In this document: one piece after another, positions 25,355-36,100 of the stretch
How positions within the stretch are numbered: the stretch's first letter is position 1
Layout: each line of letters starts with the position of its first letter
Source of the DNA: Bacillota bacterium
GTDB lineage: Bacteria; Bacillota; Clostridia; Christensenellales; CAG-138
NCBI GenBank assembly: GCA_023400985.1
Contig: JAEXEN010000018.1
Span: 1 to 64,000, forward strand
DNA: 64,000 bases
Direction: 5' to 3'
Notes under the pieces: model-generated
What the model saw: the letters and a program-made list of their open reading frames with translations, nothing else
Databases searched by the model: none
Told to the model about the DNA's origin: nothing
Program-made: the position numbers and the translations under genes

Positions 25355-28300
25355 TCAGCTTTCTTTCTCCCGGGATGCTCTTCTTCTTCGTTTAAGTACG
25401 AGCGCAGCGCCGAGACACAGGAGCGCGGCGCCCAACAGGAGGAGGCCGCATGCGGATTCTTCCGAACCGGTATTAGGTACTCTGACGCTTGAGGCGAGCT
25501 TACTCGCGGGGTCTAGGATGAGCGCGTATACGGAGAAGTGACTGGCCGTGAAGCGTATGCAGGACACGCCATCCACCGTCACCACGTCAACGGGCAGGAG
25601 TATCAACTTGCCGTCGTCCGCCACATAGCCCACGATTATCTTATCCTTGTCGGCAAGGAGGCTGGAGGGGATGGGAATGGTGAAGGTCACGCCCGCGCCC
25701 GACTGCGGCTGCACCTTGGTGTTTGTGCCGCGCAGATAAACGGAAATATCCAGCGGGAAGATAGTATACGCTTCCGCCTTTTTCATGGATCCGTCAAAGA
25801 AGGTCTTTGCGAGCGCCTTAAACACTGCTTTGCCCGCACTGTCGCTTTCGGTGATGGCCACATCCACCGGCTGCGTGAATGCGTTGGCGCTTGGCATTGC
25901 GGTGATCTTCTCGGGCGAGGGGATGGTAGTGGGTACGGTGATGATGCGCATGTCGGGCACTGTAACGCCGCCGCCCGGGGGCGGAGTAGGCGTTACGGTC
26001 GCGGTGACGTCGGCACGGTCGCGGATTCGGATGCGCGCGCCCTCGGGATCGATGGAGGAAAGACCTATAGCGGTAAGGGCAGAGCCTACTTTAAGGTTAG
26101 AGATGGTCTTGTTCTTAGTAATATAGCCGTTGATGAACACGCGGCATTCAACGCCGGAGGCGTCTTTCACAAAGATGCTTTCCACCACGTCGCCGGACGA
26201 TATGATGCGCGTGACCGTGCCGCTGACCTTCACGAGACTGCCAAGGCAGTTCGAGGCTGCCGCCTGCGCGGTGGTCAGGATGACGGGAGCAGGCAATGGG
26301 CTTATGTTCGCGTCGATTATGGTGATTCTTTCGACCGCAATCTGCCGTTCGCCTTCGTACGAACTGGTGGTGCCCCTTATTTCCACGGTCTGGCCCGCGC
26401 AAATGTTGCCCGACACCGGGAAGGCGTTGATGCCGCCCGTCGTGTCCTGTACATAGATGCAGTCAAAGAACGCGGTGTCCTTGTCGTAGCCTGAAGCGTT
26501 GGAGGTTACGATGCCGCGAATAACGAAGCTTTCGCCCTCCTTTGGCTCGGCTTGCACGTCAGCGATCGGGGTGATGACCGTGGGGTTAATGCTCTGCACG
26601 ACGTTTTCAAGTATCGTGAAGTTGCTGTACGCGGGTGTGGCGTAGCTGTCGGGCGCCTCCGCCTGTATTTCGAAATTGCTCATGAAGGCGGAGCCGGCCA
26701 CGATCACTGTGGAGGAATTGCCGTTTGCGTGTTCTACCGTTTCGGAGGCGAGCACCATATACTTACCGTCGTACTTGGGTATCGTTATGCCTGCGTAGTT
26801 ATCATGGTCGTCATCTGATGAATAGCTATCGCTGAAAGCGTATACCATGGGGCTGACGGCCGTGGGCAGCGTTGTGGCAGCCGCGTCGGTTTCATCCACC
26901 GCGTAGATAGTGGAGCCGCCGTAGTTTGAGTACACCTGCTCATCTGCATCAACACGCGCAAGGAAAGGGTTCTCGATGTTATAATCCTTTAGGTACAGAC
27001 GCTGCGGCTGGCCACCGTTCTCCCTATCGTTCTTGATCTCGTCGTCAGAAACGCGCAGAGAGGCTCCGATGGCTTTGAGCAGCTTGTTTTGCGTTGCCGC
27101 CATATGCGCCTCGGGCGGCAAGGTATGCGGCGTATCATCGGAATACTTGGTGTAATTTTCATAATAATCGCCCCAGCAGGTGACAATCACGGTGTTTCCC
27201 GCCTGAGCAAACGAGGCTACGGCAGCGATCTCCGCGTCGTTATAGCTCTTGTAGCCGATTAGGAAGTTACTTCCGTTGCGGCGGGTAGGTGGGGTCAGCA
27301 CGAGCATCTTGTACTGCGGATTGGCAGTTGCGGCGATAAGCGCTTCAGAGGTTTTGAGTTCCACCACACGCACACCGTATTCCACTGCCATGGCAGCGAA
27401 GTTGACCATGCTGTCTTTGTAGTTGCCATCCACATATTCGTTGTAGTGGCTGGCATCAATGCCGATGTAAACCAACTTGTTCGCGTCGTACACGGTAAGC
27501 CCGATGTTCTGGCTATACTCAGTCTCCGCGCCCTTGCTTTCTATGATCGCGACGACCGTGATGGTGACCTTTCCTACCGTGTTAAAGGTGTGGGCGAATG
27601 TATGCATCTGCGTGCCGTATGCGGGAATTGCGGTGTTGGGCGTTTCCGCCTTCAGCACGGTTTCACCCTGCTTGTAGGTAATGGACTTGAGCGTGGCTTC
27701 GGTGCTTTCGCCGTTGAACAGCTTGGTGGTAAACGTCAGCTCCTCGCCGGTAACGGGCAGTTTGGTGCTGCTTTCCAGCGAGTTGATGCCAACGAGCGGC
27801 GCTTGGCCGATCCAGACAGGGGCGGTAACGGCGATGTTCAGATCCGCCTGTGTTACGCGCAGGTAGTAATATCCCTCCGCAACGGGAAGTTCGAAGTTCC
27901 AAACGGCGGAATTGGATGAAAAGTTCTTACTTTCTGCGATGCGGCCGCTGCTTGTCACGACCTCGATCTTTGAAATCACGTCGCTGCCGTCGGGGTCGTT
28001 CACGTTGACGGCGAAACGCAGCGGTTCGGTGGGAACCGTGCTGATGATGCTTCCCATGATCTGCTCGTTGAGGGTGTATGAGATGTCGAGGTTTTTATCC
28101 TCGGTGGAGTATACGGACAGGTCCTTGAGGCCGCGGAGCAGGCCTGTTTCGGAAAGATCGTCCGTGAGGATGACCGTGCGGGCGGTGTTCCCGTTGCCCC
28201 AGTGGCCTTTGTGGTTATCCTGATTGTTGGTAGGGGCTACATGCCAGCCCTTGTCGAGCGCCTTGGTATATTCAGCATAGCTCGGGTAATAACCGCCCGC

Positions 28301-31300
28301 GCCGATGGCGCCCTCGCCGTTTCCTACCTCCACCGCTACCATTTTAGAATTGTAAGCGGGCGAATAATAGGCAAAGTCGGAGAAGGTACCGAAGGTGGTT
28401 CCCGGGTGGTTGAACTGCGACAGGTTCGCAAGCGGCTCTGGGTTTGCAATGAGCGTGTCATAATACGCCTTCATGCCAGCGTCCGCCGTTTTGTTGTTGA
28501 GCACGGTGTTGTTGCGGCTCACAAGACCGTCCGAATTGAACGTGTTGATGTGACCGGGGCCGCCCGACCACGTCATTTCAAAGCCCGGCACGGCCACGAT
28601 GTTGTTGACGTTTCCGGTCTCTGTGTTGAAGCTTCGCATGGCGGAGGTGTAGGCATTCCACGTCGCAAGGCTGGCCGGGGTCATCAAGTTCTTGTCGTTG
28701 AGCGCGCTCGCGGGGTTAGCGGCGGACGTTGTGTCGAAATAGTTAGAATGGTCGGTAAAGGCGACAAACTGCACGTTATCCGCATCAGAGATGTTTTTGA
28801 TGTAGTTGAGGCCGTCATTTAGCGTGCCCGCACCGTCGGAATACTGAGCGGTATGGGAATGGAGCTGGCCGAAATACGCCGTATACTGCGCTTCGCCCAC
28901 CGTAAACACCCATGTATAGGTAGCCGTCTTTAAATCCGGGCGGGTGATCACGACCACAGCCGTATACTTTTCGTCGGCAAGGCCGATAACAGGCGTGTAG
29001 GAAGCGATGTAGGTGCCGCCGGGGTTTTCTGATACTGTCATGTCGATCTCAGCACCGCCGTTAAGCGTGAGTTTCGCGGTGGTGCCGGCCATACCGTTGC
29101 CGAACGTAACGCTGATGAGCGGCGTTTTTACGTCGCCCGTAGCGGTGTTAGCCAAGGGCGTTACACTGATGACTTGCGGTTCATTTTTGATGGGGATGGT
29201 CTTTAAAACAGGGGTGGCAACATTGCCTCTGGGATCCGTCGCGGTTATGGTGATGTTGATTTCTGAAGCCGTGGCTACAATGGCCGAGGCGGGGATGACG
29301 GCCTCATAGTCGCCCGTGGTGGCGTTTTTTACCAGATCCATGGTAACGCCGGACTCGGTTCCGATGGCATAGGTGAGCTTGGGATCTACAACGCTCACAT
29401 TATCCGTGATCTTCACTTTGAAGATATAGTCCTTGCTTACCTCCGCGTCGAGGTAGCTGTCGTACAGTGTGATGACGGGAGGATTTGTGTCGTTTGTAAC
29501 GACGTAGTCGGTGGAGCTGCCCACGCGGAGCTGATCGGTCGCACTATACTTGGAGACGCAGGCGTACAGGTTTATGATCTCACCCGCCAAAACGCCCGTG
29601 GGATAGGTGGCCGCGCGATAGATGGGCACCTTGCTGGCGGCGTTGTTCGGGTCGATCACGTCGGTACTGCCGTTGCTTACATAGGTGCCGAGCTTCACGT
29701 TTTTGAGGAGTACCCATTCCGAAACGAGGTCGGCTTTTTTCGCCAGCAATTCGGCGATGGTTTCAAACTCCTGCGCAGGGATCATAACGGCGGGATGCTC
29801 AACCAGCGTGGCGGTGGGGGATGTAAGCTGTGTCACTCCGCCGTAATCGGCTTTCGTGCCCGTTACCTTTATAACATCGCCGAGCTGGAAGCTGCTGAGC
29901 GCGTTATAAATTTGAAGCGCTACGATCTCGCCATCGATAACGTCCTCGAGGATGGCGGTGTTTGGGGTGCCGTAGTTGCCGAAGCGGTAGACGAGCTGCC
30001 CTACTACGGTGACGGTACCTGATGTGCCGGAGCCGAGCACCGAGTTGATATCGACCGCGCCGTCAGGAATGCCCGTGATAGGGTCGGGGATGGCGGTATA
30101 CAGGGTGATATCGCTCGCATTTACAACGCGGAGCTGATAGCTCGTAAACTGGGAGAGCACACCCACAACGGTGACAAGGCTCCCCGTTTCGAGGCCCGTG
30201 ATTGTAGGGATCTTGTATATGTTGAGGGAATCGGCGCCCTGCGTGATGGGGGTATTGCCCCCAGTGTTTATCGTGCCGAGGGTGGCGCCCACGATCTTTA
30301 TGCGCTCGGATTCATACGCCTCTCCTCCGGTACCTGTAAGCTGCGCCAAGGTAACGGTCTGCGGCGCGGGCAGAGCGGTGGTCGCGCCTATGGCAAAGTT
30401 GGCGTTGTCGGTGTAGGCAAGGGTGATCTGTTCAAGTCCGTTATATGCGCCACGCGTTCCGGTAACGGTGAGCTCCTTGCCTACGGTAAATGGAGTGGTA
30501 TCGGCGGGAAGGCTCGTAAAGCGAGCCACAATGCCGCCCGTGCTGTCCTGTAGGGCAATGTTTGCGTAGTTGCTGCCGTATTCCACAAACGTAATAACAC
30601 CCTTGGTTTTTACGGTGCCGCTTGCGGAGCGGGCCGCCGCGATGGTTATCGGATCGGAGGTCAAATCATGGAGCGTATAGCTGAAGGTCGCTATATCACT
30701 GTCCGTCAGTCCAACCTTTACGGCAATCGCCTTAACGACGAAGGTCGCCTCCGCTGTGCCGGCAGCAGTAATTTTCGCAGCGTCGCTGTAAAGCGTGCTT
30801 GCGGATGTGGGCGTGCTGCCATCGGTCGTGTAGTAAATGGAAGCGCCTGCGGTACCGGTGCTCAGGGTTATGGCTGAGCCGATGTCGACGGTGCCCGAGG
30901 CAGGACTTGCCGTCGGCGTGACGCACTTGGTCTCGGCGGCAGGCGCAAAAAGATAGGCGAGATTAGCGGCGTTGACAGCCTGCGCCGTGTAATCGGCTGA
31001 GTTGCCGCCGGTGTATGCGGTGCGTAAAATAGCAGTGCTATTGTTGAGAGTCGGCGCATAGCCAGTGCCTAGGTAATGGGTAGCATCCGTTCCAAAGCCT
31101 ACAAAGTCCACAAGACTATTAGAGATGATGTCTGCGGCGGCAGCGCCGAGAGTGGGCATAGTAGTGTCACTCGTCAAAGCGAATTTGCCCGTCGTGGCCG
31201 ATACGGCTATAGAGCCCGAACGCTGAAGAATGTCAGTCTTTATAGGCGGATAAGGATCGCCGCCCGTGCCGGCCGCAAGCTGAATAAAGCAATACGCGCC

Positions 31301-31609
31301 CGGCGCGAGGCTAGCATCCACGCCGCCAATCGTCAAAGAATTTTGTACAGAAAATGCGGTACCTTTTGCAGAGGAATACCATAGAGTATACCCGCTGATA
31401 TCGACGCTGGCGCTGCCGATATTTTTCAGCACCACAAAGTCGTTCTTGTAGGTTGCGCCGGAGTTTCCTCCGCCGCCGTAGAGGTGATAAATTACGATCG
31501 GTCCCGTGCCGGGCGCTCCCTCCGCCAACGCGGAGGCGGGCAGGAGTGAAACAATGAACAGGAGGGACAGAAGCATTGAGAGAAAACGTTGGGCTCCCTT
31601 TGACGGCAT
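25355..31609 (-). CDS. Giant wall-anchored multidomain protein with PHP phosphoesterase domain
   Basis: A 2084-residue exported protein. Signal peptide at residues 1-29 (ending ASALA). Domains in rough order: a lamin-tail-like domain (35-200); a chitobiase C-terminal-like module with ASIYYTTDGSTPT (about 240-315); two OB-fold nuclease-accessory domains (320-760); beta-sandwich domains (770-905); a PHP/CehA-type metallohydrolase (912-1230) with LHSHT near 916, FTDHSN near 951 and QDNHKGHWG near 1134; a glutamine-amidotransferase-like segment (about 1380-1600); further OB-type modules; and a sorting tail VPNTG, hydrophobic stretch and RRRR end. AAGGAGG precedes the ATG. It probably hydrolyses phosphoesters at the cell surface; substrate unknown. 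It shares modules with the CotH lipoprotein nearby. Confidence 0.85.
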   Translation of the reverse strand: MPSKGAQRFLSMLLSLLFIVSLLPASALAEGAPGTGPIVIYHLYGGGGNSGATYKNDFVVLKNIGSASVDISGYTLWYSSAKGTAFSVQNSLTIGGVDASLAPGAYCFIQLAAGTGGDPYPPIKTDILQRSGSIAVSATTGKFALTSDTTMPTLGAAAADIISNSLVDFVGFGTDATHYLGTGYAPTLNNSTAILRTAYTGGNSADYTAQAVNAANLAYLFAPAAETKCVTPTASPASGTVDIGSAITLSTGTAGASIYYTTDGSTPTSASTLYSDAAKITAAGTAEATFVVKAIAVKVGLTDSDIATFSYTLHDLTSDPITIAAARSASGTVKTKGVITFVEYGSNYANIALQDSTGGIVARFTSLPADTTPFTVGKELTVTGTRGAYNGLEQITLAYTDNANFAIGATTALPAPQTVTLAQLTGTGGEAYESERIKIVGATLGTINTGGNTPITQGADSLNIYKIPTITGLETGSLVTVVGVLSQFTSYQLRVVNASDITLYTAIPDPITGIPDGAVDINSVLGSGTSGTVTVVGQLVYRFGNYGTPNTAILEDVIDGEIVALQIYNALSSFQLGDVIKVTGTKADYGGVTQLTSPTATLVEHPAVMIPAQEFETIAELLAKKADLVSEWVLLKNVKLGTYVSNGSTDVIDPNNAASKVPIYRAATYPTGVLAGEIINLYACVSKYSATDQLRVGSSTDYVVTNDTNPPVITLYDSYLDAEVSKDYIFKVKITDNVSVVDPKLTYAIGTESGVTMDLVKNATTGDYEAVIPASAIVATASEINITITATDPRGNVATPVLKTIPIKNEPQVISVTPLANTATGDVKTPLISVTFGNGMAGTTAKLTLNGGAEIDMTVSENPGGTYIASYTPVIGLADEKYTAVVVITRPDLKTATYTWVFTVGEAQYTAYFGQLHSHTAQYSDGAGTLNDGLNYIKNISDADNVQFVAFTDHSNYFDTTSAANPASALNDKNLMTPASLATWNAYTSAMRSFNTETGNVNNIVAVPGFEMTWSGGPGHINTFNSDGLVSRNNTVLNNKTADAGMKAYYDTLIANPEPLANLSQFNHPGTTFGTFSDFAYYSPAYNSKMVAVEVGNGEGAIGAGGYYPSYAEYTKALDKGWHVAPTNNQDNHKGHWGNGNTARTVILTDDLSETGLLRGLKDLSVYSTEDKNLDISYTLNEQIMGSIISTVPTEPLRFAVNVNDPDGSDVISKIEVVTSSGRIAESKNFSSNSAVWNFELPVAEGYYYLRVTQADLNIAVTAPVWIGQAPLVGINSLESSTKLPVTGEELTFTTKLFNGESTEATLKSITYKQGETVLKAETPNTAIPAYGTQMHTFAHTFNTVGKVTITVVAIIESKGAETEYSQNIGLTVYDANKLVYIGIDASHYNEYVDGNYKDSMVNFAAMAVEYGVRVVELKTSEALIAATANPQYKMLVLTPPTRRNGSNFLIGYKSYNDAEIAAVASFAQAGNTVIVTCWGDYYENYTKYSDDTPHTLPPEAHMAATQNKLLKAIGASLRVSDDEIKNDRENGGQPQRLYLKDYNIENPFLARVDADEQVYSNYGGSTIYAVDETDAAATTLPTAVSPMVYAFSDSYSSDDDHDNYAGITIPKYDGKYMVLASETVEHANGNSSTVIVAGSAFMSNFEIQAEAPDSYATPAYSNFTILENVVQSINPTVITPIADVQAEPKEGESFVIRGIVTSNASGYDKDTAFFDCIYVQDTTGGINAFPVSGNICAGQTVEIRGTTSSYEGERQIAVERITIIDANISPLPAPVILTTAQAAASNCLGSLVKVSGTVTRIISSGDVVESIFVKDASGVECRVFINGYITKNKTISNLKVGSALTAIGLSSIDPEGARIRIRDRADVTATVTPTPPPGGGVTVPDMRIITVPTTIPSPEKITAMPSANAFTQPVDVAITESDSAGKAVFKALAKTFFDGSMKKAEAYTIFPLDISVYLRGTNTKVQPQSGAGVTFTIPIPSSLLADKDKIIVGYVADDGKLILLPVDVVTVDGVSCIRFTASHFSVYALILDPASKLASSVRVPNTGSEESACGLLLLGAALLCLGAALVLKRRRRASREKES

Positions 31610-31646
31610 GACGCTACCTCCTTAAAGCTATGAAATTGTGATAGAA

Positions 31647-31675
31647 ATAATAGAGCTTGTCCCTATGCATGGCAA
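31647..31675 (-). promoter_or_regulatory. Promoter of the giant surface protein
   Basis: On the minus strand TTGCCA (31675-31670) and TATTAT (31652-31647) are separated by exactly 17 bases, with a leader of about 30 bases to the ATG at 31609. A second TATAAT lies further upstream without a good -35. Confidence 0.65.
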
Positions 31676-31846
31676 CAATTTATTATAGCTAAATTGGAAA
31701 GGCAATTACTATACTTCAGGGTTGGAATCGGCTATTGAAATTTATTATAGTTTACGCATTCTACAAATTATAACATTTGAATATTTACAACGGAGAAATA
31801 AGCGGGGTTTTGGTGAATTTTATAGAGATATATCGAAAACATAGAA
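31676..31846. other. A+T-rich spacer upstream of the giant gene
   Basis: This stretch is markedly richer in A and T than the rest of the window and carries no supportable reading frame. Long A/T tracts lie directly upstream of the surface-protein promoter and could bind a nucleoid protein or a regulator. I see no clear operator. Confidence 0.5.
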
Positions 31847-31886
31847 AACCGACCTTTGAAAGCGCATAAACTTCCACGGGTCGGTT
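31847..31886 (-). terminator. Terminator of the YibE/F gene
   Basis: On the minus strand AACCGACC and GGTCGGTT form an 8-bp stem with a 24-base loop, running into TTTTCTAT. It lies 32 bases after the yibE/F stop. The large loop makes it a moderate terminator. Confidence 0.55.
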
Positions 31887-31917
31887 ATGAACAGCCGTCA
31901 ATTAATTTAAAACAATT

Positions 31918-33087
31918 TTATCGCTTCTTCACTGGCTTGCCGCCGCACATGGCGGCGCTGAGTGCCGCGACGAGCGGCACCGTGAGCACGATGCCTATGG
32001 AGCCCGCAAGCCCCTGTATGACTTCGATGGTCATCATATCGCTGTTAAAAATCTGCAAATACGGGTAATCGAACACACGGAACAGCAAAAGAGTGTTGAG
32101 CGAGGTGCCCGCAAACGCCAAAATAAGGGTGTTGGACATGGTACCCATGGCATCGCGACCTATGTTGATGCCGGACCGGAACAGCCTTTTGCGATCGACA
32201 GAGGGGTTCATTTCATGCAGCTCGAACACCGAGGAAGTGATGCTCATGGAGGTATCCATCACCGCGCCCAGCGCCGAAATCAAAATGCCGCTGACCAAAA
32301 GGCCGCGGATTTTCAGGTCGCTGTCGCCCATGCGCAGCACAATCTCCTCGGATTCAGGCATGTTAAAGCCGCCGATGGGCGTAATCTCTCCCGCGAGCGC
32401 CGCGGTGACTCCCGCGACCAGCACGCCGCCGATACAGCCTATCACGGCGCAAAGCGTCTTAGCGGTAAAGCCATTGAGGAGCACCAGCGAGACTGCCGTG
32501 GTGATGGCCACAAGGATGACCGCGCCTAATATGGCGGGGAAGCCCCTCTGCATCAGCGGGATAAGGAAGAACCAAATGCTCACCACCGTAAACAGAAGTC
32601 CCGCGAGCGACGCAACGCCCTTTTTCCCGCCGAAGCCTATCATGAGCGCGGCAAAGATTACCATAAGCCCGATCAACACGCCATCGCGGGCGTAATTGGC
32701 GATGGAGGCCACATAAAGCTTCCCGCTTTCGTCATAGTCCAAGCGCACGATGATGCGCGTGCCTACTTTTAGATCGATATTGGCATACGCGTTCAAATAA
32801 TTGACGGCGTAAAGTTGCGTGCCCTTGTGCTCTCCGCTTTCTAGCTGCACATACACCTGCTGCGTGCCTAACCTGAGCGACTCTGTCCACGTGTCGGGCG
32901 ACGCGTTTTCCGCAAGCACCGCCGTCACGCGCGCGCGTGCAAACCGAAGTTGACTCGCCGCCGTAGGTACGGCATCCCCGCGCGGTGTATTCAGCACGAT
33001 CACGACGGCGAGAAAACCCAAAAGCAACACCGTTGTGACGCCTGCCTTGAGAAAAAAAGACCGCGATGGCTTTTTCTTTTTTGCCAA
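31918..33087 (-). CDS. YibE/F family membrane protein
   Basis: A 389-residue integral membrane protein. One N-terminal helix (about 11-33) is followed by an extracytoplasmic domain of about 90 residues (RFARARVTAVL to YVASIANY), then seven or eight helices with the family motifs GFGGKKGVASL, GINIGRDAMGTMSNTLILAF and DMMTIEVIQGLAGSIG. YibE/F proteins are widespread in Bacillota; transport has been suggested but no substrate is established. It starts at TTG 33087 with GGAGG 7 bases upstream. It lies 63 bases after the CotH lipoprotein gene and is probably in its operon. Confidence 0.88.
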   Translation of the reverse strand: MAKKKKPSRSFFLKAGVTTVLLLGFLAVVIVLNTPRGDAVPTAASQLRFARARVTAVLAENASPDTWTESLRLGTQQVYVQLESGEHKGTQLYAVNYLNAYANIDLKVGTRIIVRLDYDESGKLYVASIANYARDGVLIGLMVIFAALMIGFGGKKGVASLAGLLFTVVSIWFFLIPLMQRGFPAILGAVILVAITTAVSLVLLNGFTAKTLCAVIGCIGGVLVAGVTAALAGEITPIGGFNMPESEEIVLRMGDSDLKIRGLLVSGILISALGAVMDTSMSITSSVFELHEMNPSVDRKRLFRSGINIGRDAMGTMSNTLILAFAGTSLNTLLLFRVFDYPYLQIFNSDMMTIEVIQGLAGSIGIVLTVPLVAALSAAMCGGKPVKKR

Positions 33088-33150
33088 GGGAAAACCTCCT
33101 TCCCACCATAGGGACGGGCTAGGAATAACGGTAGGTTTTCGAGTGCACCT

Positions 33151-36100
33151 TTATCCGTTTCCCGCCTTTGCCGCATCTATATAGCTCTGTAAGGTTTCGG
33201 CCGATAGGCCGAATGTGCTTTGCAGGTTCCTGAGCGCATAATCGGGCCGCTTTTGCAAAAAGCTCCGTATATCGTCAAGCTCGTTTTTCCAGCGGGAAAT
33301 GGAGTTTGGGGAGCCCCAGCGGTCGATATGCCGTTCCATCTCGGGCTCCATTTCGGAAGCAAGCTCATCGAGGACGGCGGTAAGCCGTTCGGGATCGAAC
33401 TGGTTGACCACAACGTAAACATAGCGCTTGCAGAACTGTTCGCGCCATGCGGCGTTCTTTTTGAGCCCCACGAAAATATCCATGTTGGTCAGCGTCCCGT
33501 CGCGCGAGGGAACGCCCTCCGCCGTGAAATAGGCGGTCAAAAGGTTTCGCGTAACGCTGGAAAAGGAAAGGTCGAGATCGAAATAAACGGGCCGCCATTT
33601 CACGGCGTAGTCCTGCGAGCGCCAATATTTTTGGTTGAACATATCGCCGTTGCAAAAATACGTCTGTGTGATCAGATAATCGGTAAAATAGTCCACGTCT
33701 ACCCATTGGCAAAGCTCGGCGTAGGCCGCGTCGGAAGAAGTATCCCGGTTGAGCGCAAATTCGCGGACGCGTTTAAAATCGTAGCGGCTGCCCGCGAGCG
33801 GCGTTTCATTGCGCCGGATGATATCCACCTGGTCGGGGTTTACGCCGTAATACGACGCGAGATAATCCTCATTTTGGTTTTCGTTGAGGTCGTACAGGCC
33901 CCAATACTGCCCGTTGATGTAGACGGCAACGGGGTGCGTATATACCGCCTCGATGTTGAGGCCCTTTACGGCCCGCATGCAGAAAGAATCCGCGATCCGC
34001 GCGTCGTTGGCATCCTGCCCGGAGTTTCGAAGCACCAGCGACGAGTAGGAATTGACCGCACCGGAATCAAAAAACGGATAATCGGCGGTACTCGCGCCAT
34101 AGCCACCGCGGAAGTAGATCGTAAGCGATTTCTGACGCATCAAAAGCGTAGAAGCACCGCTGACGCGAAGCCCGCAGGGGAGCGCCGTGCCGAGCTTTCC
34201 GTCGGCCTCGTAATATTCAAAGCTTCCGCCGCCGCGTTCTACCTTTTGCCAGCGGTCGATCACCGAATAGACGGTATTGAAGTCCGAACTCTCCATGGAA
34301 AGGCAAACGACGGGCAAGGTATGCGGGTCTTCAAAAAGATACGTGGCGTTTACAATTTTGCTGTTCAAGAGCCCGACCTTAAGTGCAACGGCGCGTACAG
34401 GCGTATTTTTCGATATGGTAAGCGGCTCCGTATAGAGCGGCGAGGAAGCGTCCGGCAGGCTGCCGTCAAGCGTATAACGGATCTCAGCGCCGCTTGTGAG
34501 GCAGGAGATCGCAAAGGTAAACGCTTCGCTGTGGTAGAGTGTGCGGTCGGAAAAAACGGGATCCATCACATAGGCGGGATATGCGGAGGCGGCGCTGTTG
34601 GCCGCCTTTTTGGTAGCCGAGGTAAAAAAATAGCGCGTTCCGCTGCCGTCGCCTTCGATCCTGCCGGAGGTAACGCCGCTTCGGAGCACGCCCGTTTCAA
34701 AGGCGTCTGAGAGAACGCCGTTATCGTCGGTAAGAAGCAAAGTCTCGCCCCCGGCGGAGACGGAAAAGGGTGCCGTAACGCCCTCCGCGCCGGTCGGAGA
34801 GGCGTTGACTACGGCATAACCATTTGCAGGCACTACAACGCCAGACAGGGAGAAAAGCGATAAAACATCGGGATCGTCGCTCAAATACCAGCCGTCGAGT
34901 TTCTTGTCGCGATTCGAGCCGTTATAGAGCTCGATCCAGTCTGCGGCGCCGCTTTTTACGGCGTTTACGGCACAAACCTCGCTGATGTAAACGCCGTTCA
35001 CGTCGACGCGCTGCACAGCCGACAGGCTTTCGAAAGCGTGCGTGGTGTTTTCGGCGTCCGGCGTGGGGGAGGCAAAATACTTCCACGCGCCCGTGCCGTC
35101 GCGTCCTATGGAGATATCGTCGCCGATGGACGGCTCATAGCTCACCCTGTCGAGCTTCAGACCGTTTTTAGAACAAAGCACAAGCATGCCGTCGGATTTG
35201 GAAAGACGGAACGAACTGTGAAGCTGTTCGCCGAACTTGTCCTTGCCGGAAAGGAAAACGATTTTGTACGCATGCGATGCGAGTTCCGTATCCGGTAGAG
35301 CCCATTTAAAAGGAGAATCAAGCTCGTCGCTCAGGTAGTAGCCGTTTAAGGAAATTGCCGCGTCGGAACCGTTATAAAGCTCCACCCATGCGTCGCGGTC
35401 GCCGTCCTCGTCGGAAAGACCGTAGCGGTTGCCCACGAGCACCTCGTTGATACGGACGGGGTCAAACTCCGTCATATCGGAAAAATCGAGGCTTTCAAAA
35501 CGCACCGCGGAGTTTTCCGCCGCGGGCGTGGGGAAGGCGGTGAATTTACCGTCCTCGGTCACGCTCACGCCCTCGGGCATATCAAGCCCCCATGTTAGCC
35601 TTGCGCATTCCGTAAAGCCGCTATCGTACAAAATAAGATATGTGTCTTCCGAGCCGAGTTTGAAGGGAGCGCAAATCTCGCCGCCGTTCAAAACGCCCTC
35701 TTTACCTGTGAAGAAGATGAGCGCGTACTGTCCCGGCTGGAGCGTTTCGCCCTCGATCTGCCACTTTTGCGGTTCGGTTTCATCGTCGGTCAAATAAAAG
35801 GAGGAGAGATAGAGCGGGGAGGAGGAGCTGTTGTAAAGCTCCGCATACGGATAAAAGCCGCCGTCGGAGGCGGGTATGTTTTTGTTTTTGGGAAGCACCT
35901 CGCTGAGCCTTAAATCGTCCGGTCCGGCGCCGTAAATAAGGCCTTCGAGAGTGTCGGAAACGGGCTGGTCGTTTTTTGCCCCGGGCGTGGGAGCCGCGCA
36001 ATAGCCGTAGCTGAAGTCGTCCTTCATCGCGTAGGAAACGTCGCTTTTAAGCTCGGGGAGCGTGAGCTGCTGGAGCAAATTATAATATTCGTCGCTCAAG

